From: Gracilaria gracilis
Taxonomy: Eukaryota > Rhodophyta > Florideophyceae > Gracilariales > Gracilariaceae
Direction of reading: 5' to 3'
DNA: 64,000 bases
Assembly: GCA_030374805.1 (NCBI GenBank)
Contig: JARGSG010000004.1
Coordinates: forward strand, 1,240,001-1,304,000
In this document: positions 12,031-24,235 of the stretch, one piece after another
Position numbering within the stretch: position 1 is the first letter of the stretch
How the letters are laid out: every line of letters begins with the position of its first letter
The notes under the pieces: model-generated
What the model saw: only the letters and a program-made list of their open reading frames with translations
Databases searched by the model: none
Told to the model about the DNA's origin: nothing
Made by a program: the position numbers and the translations under genes

Positions 12031-12556
12031 CGCCAAGTGCTTAGAACTTCCCTAGCGCACATTTTCATTAACTAAAGCCTCGCAACAGCCCAGCGAGACC
12101 ACTTTCTTCCCTTATACAAGTTCTGTAGAACAAAATAGAACCACTGGAGTAGAATAGAAAAGCGCGCGCTTCTAAGGTATGCGCGAGCGATTCAAAGTTG
12201 TTATCGATCCCGTCCCTATGTTTCACAGCTCGTCGTCTTGTGCTTTTTTAGGGTGCTTGAGCTTTGTCGTGGTTTTTCGTCAATGGCTTCCCTCTATAGC
12301 TCTGAAAAGTAATTCTGAAACAAAAAATTGCTTTTAATCACTCTAACACATTTGTACTGCTATAAAAGTTACCTAAAATACGCATCTAACCATTCGTTCT
12401 CATACAATTGTACTGATTATCTGAGTGATAAACGATAGAAATGGCCCCCGCAATTGCCTGAGCTGGGGTAGTCACCCCGCCACCTTGTCTTTGTCCCGTC
12501 AATGGTTCCGCTCCCTGGGTCGTTTGTAGAAGACGTTTCTGGCTCTGCTGTCCTGT
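12031..12556. other. No gene seen
   Basis: The stretch is noncoding with a GCGCGCGC run near 12,163 and no open frame of note. Confidence 0.5.
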
Positions 12557-13528
12557 TCATGGTTCCGCTACCTGTGTCGTTTGTGGAAGTCGTTCTTGGC
12601 TCTGCGTTGAAACGGGACCCTGTGATTGGGAAGCAGAAAGGTCGAAACCCCTGTTAGTCAACCGTGGACGTTTTGAACGAGAAACTCTTTCTTGAAAAGA
12701 CCGCTTGCGCTTCTCTTTTGTTCTTGCGGCACTAGCGTTTCGGTTTCGGACTTCAACTGTCTCCTGATTATCGCATTCGGTTCCATTGCTCTGCTGAGGC
12801 AACAGATCCGATGATACTATAGGGATTTGTGTCTTAGGATTGGAAGGATATCTTCCTGCGTTCAATTGACGCAACCTCTCTTCGAGATACTGTTTCACAC
12901 TGTTTACAGCCAACATGCCGAAGCCCTCCGCAGCTCTGTGCATCTGATCATATACGGACTTTCCGTCAGAATAGCGAACATACGAGGAGATCTCTGCGTT
13001 TCTGCTGCGTTGAATGTTACTAAGAACGTGTGGAAAATCGGCATTGAGGTTTTATGTCCTGGTGGCAGTCTGATTAAGTATGGTACCGATCACTGCATCG
13101 GCAATATGTTCATTAGGAGGTTAAACGTCAATCCGGACTGGGTCCCCGTTGGACTCCCCGTGCTGTGCAGTTGCGACGCCAGGCACGCCCATTTGGTTAT
13201 GGAGATTGAGAATATCTGGCAACGTCCACCAAGCCAGATCTCTGCACCAATACGAGTTCCAAAACCGTTGAATACAAAAGTGGGTCTTCACCGCGTTGCG
13301 AACATGAGGCCACCGGTCTAGAACGTCCTTATAAACGAAGAACAGATGGGTGATGTAAGCGCACGAAATTCCTGTTGCTGTCATCTCCCCGCAACTGCAT
13401 CTCCCGTTCGCGTCTTCAAGGTTGGTGGATGGGGTGTTTATATAAACGTGGAATGTGCTCCCGTCAATTTGGTTGGAACCACTAACAGCGCCGCTCTGGT
13501 TATGGAAGTATGTTAGCGTGAATACCAC
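12557..13528 (-). pseudogene. MULE-type transposase C-terminus with SWIM-like motif (fossil)
   Basis: Minus-strand frames 13528-13121 and 12943-12557 are the C-terminal part of a Mutator-like transposase. The segment CSCGEMTATGISCAY follows the SWIM zinc-finger pattern C-x-C-x(n)-C-x-H, except that the last ligand position is Tyr instead of His. A Lys/Arg-rich tail (KEKRKRSFQERV) follows, as in many such proteins. Between the two frames at least one stop interrupts the coding sense. The catalytic MULE domain, which should lie at higher coordinates, is missing: the sequence changes abruptly around 13.52-13.55 kb to GC-rich material. Truncation by that material is the simplest reading. Confidence 0.55.
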
Positions 13529-13550
13529 CGTTCAGCAACCGAACTAGCCT

Positions 13551-14933
13551 TTGCAGGGATACTTCACCGGCTTCCGGTCCGTTCCCCTGCCACAGAGCAA
13601 CACCAACCAACAACTTCCGCAAGGCGGCAACCAACCTGCGCAAGCAGGGGCGCTCCCGACGACGCAGCCCTCGGCTCAGCCGTCTAACCAACCCGTTGCG
13701 GAGGCAAGCCTGCAAGCGCCTCTCCCGATTGCGGGTGTCATACCAGCCGGCATGCCGGTGCACTTTTGGCCACATTACGATACCGTGGTGGGGCTGAATC
13801 CGAACAATCTGTCACACGCCCTCAAGTTGAGGCACGCGCCCTGGTATTATCCATTGGCATTCCTCAATGAGGCATTCGTAATGGCGTACGCTGATGCGAC
13901 CAACAACCTTCCAGGGGACCTACCCGCCGACGTCACGGGGTCGTGGGATTGGAGGAACCGCACAGCGGTTCCTACCCATAACATACGTCGTCACGGCAGA
14001 CAATCGGTGGCGAGCGCACACGCGGCGCTCGTCATGCTCGGTTACCAACGGCTTCGCCGGGCTCCATTCGAGTTTCCCAACCCCGCGGAGTACGACTTTG
14101 ATGTCGCGTTTTAACGCACATGCGAGGAGATAACGTACTGCGACCGCCTCGCGGCGTTAGAAACCTTCGCACGGAGGAACTTTCCCGCAGCGCGGCAGGC
14201 AGCCATGTGCTGGGAGCGACCGACACTTCTGGCTGAGTTCTCCTACCTTCCGCGGGCATCCCGGTCGAACTTCCTTCAGAACTTCATCCGTTATGAACGT
14301 CGTTGGCGCTCCTGATTCGGGTCCTTCGTTCCATACCAGAACGTGGAGGTGGAGTGCATCGCTGCACCTCAATGACGGGGTCGGTACGTCCCACTCCCAG
14401 AGTGGTGGTCCTCCCTGGAGGCGTGCCGGGGGTGTCATGTTGAACTGCCCCCGGTCTTTACCTATATGGGGTCATTCCTCCTCACGGATCCCCGGTCGGG
14501 GCTATGGTCGGTTTTCGTTACCGAGTGGGCTACCCGCTTCGCGGCATACATGCTCACCGAGGCCTATGACCGGTATCGGCTTTGGTACGTACCACCCCGC
14601 GTGCGGGCGGCCATCCGTAGCCTGGACTTGCGAATCTCCCCTAGAGGCACTGCCAACGAGGAAGAAATGTTTGGGCTACTCGATTACATCGAGAACGTTC
14701 GGTGGGACGAGGTTCCGATCGAACAAATTGGCCGTCGAGACGGTGGTAGTGACGGTTCCGGTCCCGGACTGGGGCGCAATACCTCGCTCGCAAGCGACTT
14801 CCTATATTTCGACCTGTGGGACTACTGGGAAATCAGCCGCGACGAAGGGGAAGAATTTCGGGCTTCCCCGCGTGAAATCCCCAGCGACCACCCGCGAGGG
14901 TATGTCGACTCTGACGATTATTATCACGCTTAG
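13551..14933 (+). other. Unrecognised ORFs, opposite strand to the gypsy element
   Basis: Plus-strand frames at 13551-14114 (187 codons) and 14466-14933 (155 codons), with coding-like sequence between them, share the GC-rich codon style of the minus-strand gypsy element next door. The first has a Gln/Pro/Ala-rich head, then a Trp/Tyr-rich globular-looking part (HAPWYYPLAFLNEAFVMAYAD). The second has WSVFVTEWATRFAAYMLTEAYDRYRL and ends acidic (SDDYYHA). I know no family that matches. The block appears broken once or twice. It may be an accessory region of the gypsy element placed after pol and read in antisense, as reported for some plant Ty3/gypsy lineages, or a fragment of another element. 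Confidence 0.4.
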
Positions 14934-14948
14934 AGCGGGGCAGATCTA

Positions 14949-15332
14949 ATGGTCGATAACGACCCCGATGCATCCGGCGAGACGGTCGAAGACGACGGTG
15001 ACGAGGCCGACGCGGTCGGGAATGACAACCAAGTTGACAACGCTCCAGTGGAGCCAAGTTCGAACACTCCAGATGATCCCAATACGAGGCAGTCCGCTGC
15101 GGCGGTGACGACGGAACAAGAGGATGGTCCTCCTCCGCCTTCGGCGAGCGCCGGGTCAGGCAATCCCAGTTCTGGGCCGCTGAATGAGCACGAGATCATA
15201 GCCCGCTTCCTGCGTGGTGCAGGCCTCAGCGCTACTGAAGCTTCGGGTGATGTCGTCGAAAAGGCGGATGCCTTGGCGAACCGCCTCGACGGGGGTGCAC
15301 CACCTAGTGGGGGTAGTGGCTCGAACCACTAG
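14949..15332 (+). other. Acidic disordered ORF (127 aa), unrecognised
   Basis: An ATG-started frame begins 16 nt after the preceding ORF block ends, on the same strand. The first 85 residues are rich in Asp, Glu, Asn, Pro and Ser (for example DASGETVEDDGDEADA) and look disordered. The end (EHEIIARFLRGAGLSATEA) could form a short amphipathic helix, followed by Gly/Ser. No family is recognised. Close spacing suggests it was expressed with the upstream block. Confidence 0.35.
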
Positions 15333-15695
15333 TGCCCGTCTCGGGTTGTCCTCTGGTTTGATCGGCTTTTCCATGACAACATGATGAACAAAAATTAAAC
15401 TTCCCGTCCTTGACGGTCCTTATTCAATTTTACTTCTATTCGATCTTCCTTCTTTTCTCCCGTCCTAGACGGTTACCAATTATCCCAGTTGGGATCTTTC
15501 CAGCGTGCCTGGTAGTGCGGTGTCGGCGCGCTGGTGATACTGTACGACCCATGATCGGGGGACGTGTTCGACCGGTTTCTCTGTATCCCATTCGGGGCCA
15601 TAGCCGTATCAAGAGACGGGGTAGAGCAGGTCGCCGTTCTCGTAGTAGGAATGGCCGATTACTCGATCGACGACGTTCTCATGCACGTACACTTC

Positions 15696-17350
15696 CTAGA
15701 TTTGCCGTCTTCTCGTCGTTTCGCGTAGAACGGTCCCTTCATGGGGGAAAATGTCCTTCAAAAGGGTGTTGGGGCCCACCAAAGAGGTATCGGTGCCGTC
15801 CCTACGGGGTTTTGCTCTCCCACTTGCGTGGTAGTTCTCCCGTATCGCGAGTCTGCGTGGGTCGACCCGCCTTGGCGATGACGTTGTCTTCGTATCCCCT
15901 GGCGGGGGTGCTCCGCGCTTAGCGGGAAAGGGCGCGTGTGGCGCGTCCTCCCGTGTACGGGCACGTGACTTCAACAACGGTTGGCTGGCATTTGCCCTAG
16001 TCCGATCCGCCTCCCTGGCTCGTGGACCCTTCAACGGCTGCGCCTTGCCCTGCTGGCTTGGCACCCCGCGTGCGGTGGCTTTTTCCGGTAAGCTGGCGTG
16101 TGCTGTGCTGGTCCCATGTGGGGCGTGTACAGCCGGCGCTGTGCTCACTACTTGGGGAGGTTTCGACTTGGTTGGACGTAGTGTGCCGTTATAGACGGGG
16201 GCCAACTCCGGAGCGGCCGGTGTCGTGCTGGCGGCGCCAGGTTCTACCGAGACGATCGGAGTGCGACTGCGCAAGCGCGCCTTGCCCTGCATGGGTGGTC
16301 TTCCCTCGGGATGAGGTGTTCCGTTGACAATGGTCAGGCTTCTCGTTGCAGCGCCCTCCCGGCTGGAGGGCGCTACTGACAGCTTCGTCTGGACGTTCCC
16401 CAGTGGGGTGTTGACTCTTGCGCCCAGCGTCACTGGCTCATCTTCGGGGCTGCGCTGCGCATTCTGTGGCAATGAGGGCACGCGAGTAACCGTTGCAGCG
16501 GGGGATTACTCAACGAGGGGAGATGCGGGCACACCCTGTATGGGGCTTGGTACAACAGGACGGTTGTCGTTCCGCGCTTGCGGCGTCGACTGTATACTCG
16601 TGTCCCGCGTACTGCGGTGCAAATTCCGCGTGATGCGCGTACTCACACCGCCCTTGACGGGGGTAGTTCCCTCGCCACGAGGTGTTGCATTCCCAGTGCT
16701 GGGTTCCTCTGCCCCAGCGTTCTCTCGGCTGGAGGGCGCCACTGACAGGTGCCTACAAACGTTCCACGAAGGGGTGGTGTTCTCTGCGTGCTGCGGCAAC
16801 TGCGATGCAGCTTCAACTGCCTTCACGGAAGGTTTGTCGACGTTCGGGGACGACACAACCTGAGAGGGACTTGGCACTGCAGATCGGCTGTCGTTCCGCG
16901 AGAGCGGCAGCGATCCCGCAACACCTTCCCGTGCTTCACGGCGTGAATTCCGTTGCGACGGCGAAAGATCTCCACCAGAGCAGCTGTTCCCTCCCCCTCC
17001 TTAGACGGAGCAACGAGGGGGTGCGTTTAAGGTCCCGCTTGGCAGGTGATAATCCGACCATGGGCTGGAGAAAAAGAAGGCATTGGGCCGTGTAGGCCTG
17101 AGTGTTCCGGCTGTGCCGGCGTTTCCGATAACATCGGAATATCTGAGAGGCCCCGGGTGGGGTGTGGTAGAACTGAAGATCGTTCGACCACTGATGTTCC
17201 CGGATTATCCGGTGTTGCTGTACCCGTAAAAATGGGAGTACTGCCCAGTACTACCGCAGAAGAGGGGTGGAGAGGCCAGGACAACGCGAGCGCGGGATAA
17301 CTGCTCGTGCGTATCGCCCATCTTCATCACGACAGTGTCGGTAGTTGTAG
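15696..17350 (-). other. Repeat-rich disordered tail of gypsy element A
   Basis: Downstream of integrase, minus-strand frames (17284-17027, 16877-16506, 16481-15696) encode Pro/Ser/Thr/Arg-rich low-complexity protein. A unit containing LSVAPSSRE recurs in two of them, with the surrounding residues (NGTPHPEG, NATPRGEG) also alike, so the region grew by imperfect internal duplication. It carries no catalytic motif. Such tails may extend the integrase C-terminus or form a separate product. It is part of a broken element. Confidence 0.5.
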
Positions 17351-17353
17351 AGA

Positions 17354-18559
17354 TTACCCTGAAAAGGCCGTCCGCCACTGGCGAGAGCTTGTGACGCCTT
17401 TCCCGTTCCGGGTTATAGTACTCCTTCCGTACATAGATGTAGTTACCAACCGCAATTGGCGGAGTGTCAGGACGCCGTAAGTGGTTTTCAAAATCACGCT
17501 TTCAAGCGGCCTGGGCACGTTCCATAGACTTCCGCGCAGCGGGAACCAACTTGAATAACCATTCCTTCCAATTGTTACGGTAGTCTCCCACAGATGGGAA
17601 GGTTCCAAGCGTAGCTTGCGGTTCCAACGCCACAGGCGGCGGCGAACGGGATAGTACCAACTCGAATGGTGATACACCGGTAGTCCGGTGAATCTAGTGT
17701 TGTAGGCGAGGGTAATCGCATCAGTGTACAGGTCCCAAGTCTTTGGGTGGTCAGCAACGTACGAACGCAGAGATGCGAGCATTGTCCGGTTAAACCGTTC
17801 GACTTGCCCAGTACATTGGGGGTGATAAGTAGTTGTGAACAGGTTCTTTACATCCAGGATGTGACACACATCCTGGAAGAACCAGGACGCGAACTGCTTT
17901 CCGTTGTCGGATAAAAACTTCACTGGAGGTCCATACGCAAATAACCAATGGGTAGCGAACGCATTAGCCACCGTGAAAGCGGATAACCTCCGAAGAGAGA
18001 CTGTCCGAACCAGCTTCGAGAAGCGGTCGGTGATGACAAGTAAAAACTTGTTGCCCGTGAGGAGTGGTCCGGGAATGTCGATCGCGACCAACTCGAGTGG
18101 TGCCCTGCCACGGAAAAGCTTCAGCGCCTTGCTGTTCTTCCGAAGTTTAACTTGGTTCTTTGCACACTCCGCACAGAAGCGTACCGTAGCGCAGCAATCC
18201 ACCGCCATGGCGGGCCAGTAAAAGTCCCTTCACAGGGTGAGATAAAGTTTCCGGCCACCGACGTGACCACCGATCTTCGGATAATGCGTTAAATGCAACA
18301 CCCGCGACTGCAGGGAATGCGGAACCACGACTTGTGTGTTTGCCTCAACTGTCCTCACGAGGTATCCGCGGTCGTTCACCTCGAAAGGGAGTACTTCACC
18401 ACCGTTAAGAGGAGCGCGTATCCCCACACAAAAGGGTTCTACGAACTGCTCTCTTACCAGTTCTTCTGGAGTAATGGGAACAAAATTCCCCGGTGGGCGT
18501 TTCTCAGTGGCAACCTCGCCAGAGGCGAGGAGTTCGTAAAAGTCAGCATCCATATCCAA
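17354..18559 (-). other. Integrase region of gypsy element A (fossil part)
   Basis: The segment includes an H2C2-type zinc-binding region (HLTHYPKIGGHVG, then CCATVRFCAEC) and an integrase core with AIDIPGPL, FLSDNGKQF and QVERFNRTM, the D, D and E regions of Ty3/gypsy integrases. It follows RNase H in the order normal for Ty3/gypsy. It is part of a broken element. Confidence 0.7.
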
Positions 18560-18580
18560 ATCTTCTAGCCAATCCGGATC

Positions 18581-20387
18581 TTACGGTTCTTTTCCGTCCA
18601 CGACGAAGCACGGTATCTCTTCATCTTCGGTTCTGAAGGCTTCCCCACTCGTGGGTAGACGCGAAAGCGCATAAGACTGAGTGTTCAACGCTCCCTTCTT
18701 GTATATGAGTGTGAAGTCGTATTCCGCTGAGCGGAGTCTCTCCCACATGAGGCGGCCCGATGGATTGGAGATATTCATCAACCACCTCAATGAGGAATGG
18801 TCCGTGTACACGGTAAAGTGTACACCCATAAGATAGGGGCGGAGAGTGGAAAGAGCCCACACAACGGCGAGACACTCTTTCTCTGATACAGAGTAGTCCC
18901 GGTCGTGAACGTTCAGCGAACGCGACCAAAAACCGATTGGCTTTCGTTCCCCTTCTGGGTTGGTTTGTAAAAGAGCGCAACTGGCTTGGTAGTCGCTGAG
19001 TTTGTGTCAACGGAGTACGGAAATCTTAACTTGGGTAACGATATGATCGGTGCTGAAGTGACAACCTCCTTTAAGGAGTTGAACGCATCCGCTTGCGCGG
19101 GTGTTAAGGGTTCTAGTTTCGGTGGCTATCCCTTACGCAGTAGCGCGTGAAGCGGCGTTGCGATATCCGAAAAGTTCGGGATGAACCGTCGATAGACGTT
19201 GACTAGTCCCAGAAATGACCGGAGTTCCGTCTGAGTATGGGGTTGCTTTGCCTCAATGAGGGATTTGACGCGAGCTTCCCCGATCGATAGCCGTCTAGGA
19301 CGGATCAAGTGTCCCAGATACTTCATATTATCTGTGAAGAACTCACACTTCCTCAGCTTGAGGGTAATACCAGCATCCCGTAAAATGGTTAGAACTTCCC
19401 TGACATGGGCGAGGCAGTCGTCAAGGTTATCTGAGAAGACAATGATGTCATCGAGATATACCAAGCACGACCGCCACTTGAAGCTGTTGGGCAGGATATC
19501 GACCGCTCGCTGAAAAGTAGCGGGGGCGTTGGTTAAATCAAATGACATCCGCTTGAAGTGGTAGGACCCAGAATGGCAGACGAACGCACTTTTGTCGCGA
19601 TCCTCTTCCCTTACAGAGACCTGCCAATACCCCAATTGGCATCCAACGCCGTAAACACGTTAGCATTGCCAAGCGAGTCAATGCACTCGTCCATATGTGG
19701 TATGAAGTATATATCCCGTACAGTTACGGCGTTGAGCTGGCGGTAGTCGATACAAAATCGCCACGTGCCGTCGGCCTTCAATGCCAGTACAAATGGAGAA
19801 GCACAGGGTGACTGAGCGGGTTCAATCACCACGGCGGGGAGCATCTTGTCCACTTGGAACTGATCCTCTTCCCGAGCTTTCGGTCCTGCCCTGTAGGGGG
19901 GTTGCGCCACCGGACGCGCGTTCGGCAACAAGTCGATACGCTGTTCCGTCGCAGAAATCTCTCCAAGAGAGCCATCCCACATCGTGGTAAATTCACCTAG
20001 CATATTGCGGAGTTGTTCGCGGTGCGATACCGGTACGTGACCGAGGTCCACCTCTTCCAGAGCCTTCACCGGGTCAACCCGGTCGTAGCTTGTAGGACCA
20101 CGCTGTCCTGTGTGGGAAACAGGTTGCAAATACGAATCATTCGGTGACTTCTCCGTTGAAACGGCGGTGTCGTCCCCCTCCTTAGGCGAAGCGTCGGGGC
20201 TCTCTGAACTGTCTCCCTCCTTGGAGGTAACCAATCCGAGAACATCGGCAGCACTCATCCGCGTCGGGAGCATCGCGGGTGAGTGCGGAGTGACTGATCC
20301 AATCACTTGGATCTTTACCAGATACTGGGGTTTGGTGCCAAGGTTGGCAACCAAGATTCGAAACGGAGTATCCGGGTGCACCTGCAC
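18581..20387 (-). other. Reverse transcriptase and RNase H of gypsy element A (fossil part)
   Basis: The polymerase region shows SPFVLALKADGTWRFCIDYR, YLDDIIVFS (the active-site box) and FLGLVNVYRRFIP, in family order. The RNase H part has YTDHSSLRWL followed by a DFTLIYKKG-type end. These identify a Ty3/gypsy polymerase. It is part of a broken element. Confidence 0.78.
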
Positions 20388-20457
20388 AATTCCGTTTGCA
20401 ACGGCGAGTTGACACCTCGTACAACGAGGAAAGGAGCTGTATGATCCGAATGCCGTG

Positions 20458-21189
20458 TTAACGGGAGTTGACCATCACCATAACCTGGGACCCCGGCTGT
20501 ATAGAAACCGAGGCGGCAACGCGGAGCTTTGTGGACTTCCGCGTGGCGGGCGATGGTTTCTGCGCAGCAGCCAGCTGAACTTGCTTCTGTAGAGCGCGCT
20601 TAAGCGGGCGATGTACAATCGGTACTGATGATCTGTCGTCGAGTTCCACACGCCTGAGGCGTGGCCGGAGTGCTTCGACAACCTTGTGGCAGTAATCGCA
20701 TCCCAGTATGACTGGCGCAGCCAACGAACGGCCAATGACAAAGTCGAGCTTCATCATAGAGGTGCCCAACCGGACGACCAAGTCGACGGTTCCCACCGTT
20801 GATAACGGGTTGTTATTCGCGTCAGCGACGTTCGGGACCGCTTCGGAGCAGATACGAGACCACACCAGTGGGGGCAATACGGACTCCACGACGAGGTTAG
20901 GGCCAGCACCTGTGTTCAAGACAGTTAGAAATTTTACCAGAAACTCGGAGTTGAGGCCAAGATCAGCGTAAACTTTATAGTTTCGGTTGGCCATGACCAT
21001 GATTCTATCCGGGATCCGGTTATTCTTTACCCGTATCCACGGTCGACGCAGAACACCCAAGTGTTCTGAATCCGCGTCAGCGGTGGCACTCCTTGACAGG
21101 ATCTTCACCAGAGAGCGAGGCAACGACGCCTCGGGCGTCCTCGACCTCGGCTCTGAGAACGCCTCTCCCTGAGGGGAGACTCCCTTCAT
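20458..21189 (-). other. Aspartic protease region of gypsy element A (fossil part)
   Basis: The frame lies between gag and reverse transcriptase and contains VLNTGAGPNLV followed by VVRLGTSMMKLDFVIGRS and VILGCDYCHK, the flap-to-core pattern of retropepsins (hydrophobic-x-T-G-A ... I-L-G-x-D). It is part of a broken element. Confidence 0.6.
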
Positions 21190-21288
21190 TAGTTTCCCTG
21201 GTTTTCCGCTTGCGGCGACGTCTCAGGGTCTTCGAACACGAGGGCTTGGGGACCTCGATAAGGGTTCACCACGCGAGTGGCATTTGAA

Positions 21289-23386
21289 TCAGCGACATGC
21301 GGAACAGGGACAACCGGTTATTGCCGGGAGTGGCCGCGATTGCGGGATGACGTGCGAGAAGTCCGTTTTGGCGCGCAGATAAGATGCGACCGAGACGACT
21401 CGCGTCTTTTCGGGAATGATTGCCTCGTAGTTGACCACTAATTTGGGCAACATCCTCATCAAGAGGAGACACTGAGGCGAATTGTGCCCATGTGTATAAC
21501 ACAAGTGGCAAATTAGCCTCGACACCCCCGCTTGCGGATTACCATTCCGAACATCGGCGAATCGAACCGCATGGTGGGTGTCTCTCCATCCAGGCCGTTG
21601 AAAACGGGTACCTCCATTCGAATAGGGAATAGGAGGTGCCATCATACGACGGTGGTCGGCGTACAGTGCTGGGTCAGCCAGCGCCGTATCGTACAATGCA
21701 TCCGTCGTGGACGACAGTTCCGTGGTCGGCACGGAAGCGACTTCGCCATGCGCAAGCTGGACGTTGTCATATACCTGTTGAGGGTGTTCGCCCGCGATTA
21801 GCGAGAGCGATGGGGAGCGGACTTCCATTTCCAACGCTTTAGCGGGCCTCAACCTCGACTTAAGACCACGGGCACGTAGTGCATCACCCTCCGCGCGAGC
21901 GGCTTGGACCAACTCGAGATAAGTAATCCTCGGTTTGTCATCCCGACGTCGAGCGACTAATGACTTGATATCTGGCCTCAGACCATCAATGACCATCGTA
22001 GAACATTCCCCAGTGGGGTAGACATTGCCGCAGCGGTGAAAAGGCTTGTTGAGGCGCTCCAAATAATCGGTTTCGACCTCTCCGGGGAGCTGTCTAGTAT
22101 CCCTCAAAGCGAGGATCGCTGAATGAATGGCACCATTCATCGCGTACGACCTCAAGAGGTACTGCACGGCCTCCGGGCTGCACGTGACCCTTCTTTTGGA
22201 GGCTCTCGACTAACCTCTTACAGAGGGAATTTGGTCTTCGGCCACTGCCCGTAAAAAGTACGGCAGCGCCCCGTAGCCCTGTCCTTCGTTCATACCGAGT
22301 ATATCGGCCTCCGCCACGAAGCGGGCGAGGAAATCCAAGACCATAATTGGATCGTCTCCAGAAAAGTTCTGGTTCCTCAGTCAAAGTTGCATCCGCTTGA
22401 TCCAATCTTTCACTCGTCCCGTTCCACGGAGTGTGCGATCCAGCGATGAGTCCTCCAGCCAATAGTATCGGTACGAAAGTAACTTTCGGAACATCCTATT
22501 CGTAGGCTTCAATTCCCGGAGTCCGAGTGTCTCCTGCCCTTGGTGTGGGAGCAAATCACCCCCTGGGTAGCAGATGACCGCTTAGAGCGGGAAGAGCGCT
22601 CACGGCGACCATCCACCGACTCAGAGTCAGCAGAAGTAGAACAATCCGAGTGACTCGGGTTAGAATCCGACGAGGTTGGTGTATCCGAATGATCGTTGTA
22701 GCGTTTGGATTTCCGCCTACGGCGGTCTTTGCCTGTTTCAGCGCGCTGGTCGCGTTGTGGCACGGCAGCAACCGAATCACCCGGAGAGTTACTGTCCATT
22801 GCTATGGTTTGCTCAAACGTCTCCAGACGGGCTCGGAAGCGATTGAAGCGCTCCTCAATCCCTTCAACGAATGCGGCGGGAGAACCCAAACACTCCAACA
22901 TTTTGTTGACATCAGACCGCAATACGCAGAGATCTTCAGCAACATCCCTCGCGGGGGCGCTCTCGACCACCTCACGGAGGGCTCAAAATTTCCCCCCAAG
23001 GGCATCGTGGGCGGCACGCAGAGTGCGTACCTGGTCCTCCAGGAATTTCCCTGGGGGGTGTTGGCGGCCTCACGGCGAAGTATGGATCCTGCAACAGCGT
23101 CTGCTGGCTGGGACGCCAAAGGCGGACCAGAAGCGACTGGAGCAGGCCCTGCAATAGGCCGAGAGCTGGCCAAAGAGGGCAAAAGAAGGTCTCTGGATTC
23201 CCGGTGTTGGCTCGAAGTCCGAGAGGAAACCTTTGCGGCGAGGGTAGAACCAGCCCGAATCGGGATTTTAGAAACCACCCGATCATTAGGAACATCCCCA
23301 TCATCAAGGGAGCGGCTGCGGGTATCCGCCGGCTCCGCCCCAGATGGCTTCCAAGACATCGATGAGACCGTTAAACTGGAGTACAC
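21289..23386 (-). other. gag region of gypsy element A (fossil part)
   Basis: The first part (from about 23,357) is disordered and rich in Ser, Pro and Arg. A capsid-like segment (AMNGAIHSAILALRDTRQLP ... TDYLERLNKPF) and a zinc knuckle (CHLCYTHGHNSPQC) follow. The order matches Gag of Ty3/gypsy elements. It is part of a broken element. Confidence 0.65.
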
Positions 23387-23449
23387 GAAATCTTCCGGAC
23401 ACAGTAGAAATCACCTCCAAAAGAGGAAAAGCACGCAGACAAGCTTCTA

Positions 23450-23462
23450 GGTCAGGAGACCA
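23450..23462 (-). other. Primer-binding site of gypsy element A
   Basis: Just inside the LTR, after a 3-base spacer, the minus strand reads TGGTCTCCTGACC. It starts with TGG, as expected for pairing with a tRNA 3' CCA end. The same string follows the LTR of the right-edge element at 63,402-63,414. The tRNA species is not identified. Confidence 0.65.
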
Positions 23463-23465
23463 GTT

Positions 23466-24235
23466 TGTAGTGCAATGCCTCAATGGGGAAAGAACCACGA
23501 AGACGTTCGGGATTTTCCTCAGGCAAGGCAGCACAGTAGCAAAGCCCTTCCAGGGATGACACGACTAAGTCGTTTTGTAAGGCCGAGGCCACCCTTCAAG
23601 CCAGGCGTAGGAAGGTAAACCAGAAGCTGGAGTCCGTGTAAACGGTGCGTGCGTATCCTCAGATGACGCGGTGTTCCAAAGGGGTGACAAGTGTAGACAT
23701 GTGTCAGCACGAGCCGCGGTTCGCAGATAACAACCCGAAAAAGAGGAAAAGAGAAAGGGGAAGTCATGAGAGTGACAGAGAGTGACGGCAAAGCCAGGAA
23801 AATCCTTTTACAAGGAGAACGCGACAAATAGATGTGTAATACTCCCACAATTGGATTCGTTTTGTGGACGCAGGGCGGATAGATGGTCCGTATGCTACGG
23901 GATATCCCTCCGAGGAGGAGTTGAATACCGCCGAAGGCGAAGAGTCTAGAGCCAAACCCGGTTGGGAGATTTACTTAGTGGCGGGGCCCAGTTGCCCCGA
24001 CACTATGTATTGTGTAGCTAACCTCCCGTACTGTACGGCAAATACTATAATAATCTAGAATAATCCCATAAAGGGTGCAGAATTACCAGGAATGCTAGGC
24101 CAACCTCCTGGATTTGCCGTGTTTCGTGTGTCCCATCCACCAACGTGGCCATCGTATGTAGTCATAATTAACCCCGCCGACATGTCGGAAAATGACTAAG
24201 TCGCGGGAATCCCTCAAGGAGGGCGTTGCACTTCA
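23466..24235 (-). repeat. LTR of gypsy element A (5' LTR)
   Basis: The 770-bp LTR has termini TGTAGTGCAA and TTGCACTTCA on the plus strand, which form an imperfect inverted pair. It is about the same length as 24,969-25,736 and shares its termini and several internal blocks (for example CCGACATGTCGGAA near 24,177), so the two are related but diverged LTRs. The element-specific primer site lies on its low-coordinate side, which fixes the orientation. Confidence 0.72.

Larger units (their letters stand above)
13551..24235 (-). mobile_element. Ty3/gypsy element A (fossil)
   Basis: A minus-strand element with its 5' LTR at 23,466-24,235, a primer site just inside it (23,462 down to about 23,450), gag (about 23.36-21.3 kb), protease (about 21.2-20.5 kb), reverse transcriptase and RNase H (about 20.4-18.6 kb), an H2C2/integrase region (18.56-17.35 kb) and a long repeat-rich tail (to about 15.7 kb). 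The opposite-strand ORFs at 13.55-15.33 kb share its base composition and may belong to it. No 3' LTR is recognisable before the sequence changes near 13.5 kb, so the 3' end seems lost. The element is broken in roughly a dozen places. Without a second LTR its age cannot be estimated, but the decay suggests it is old. The left boundary is approximate. Confidence 0.7.
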
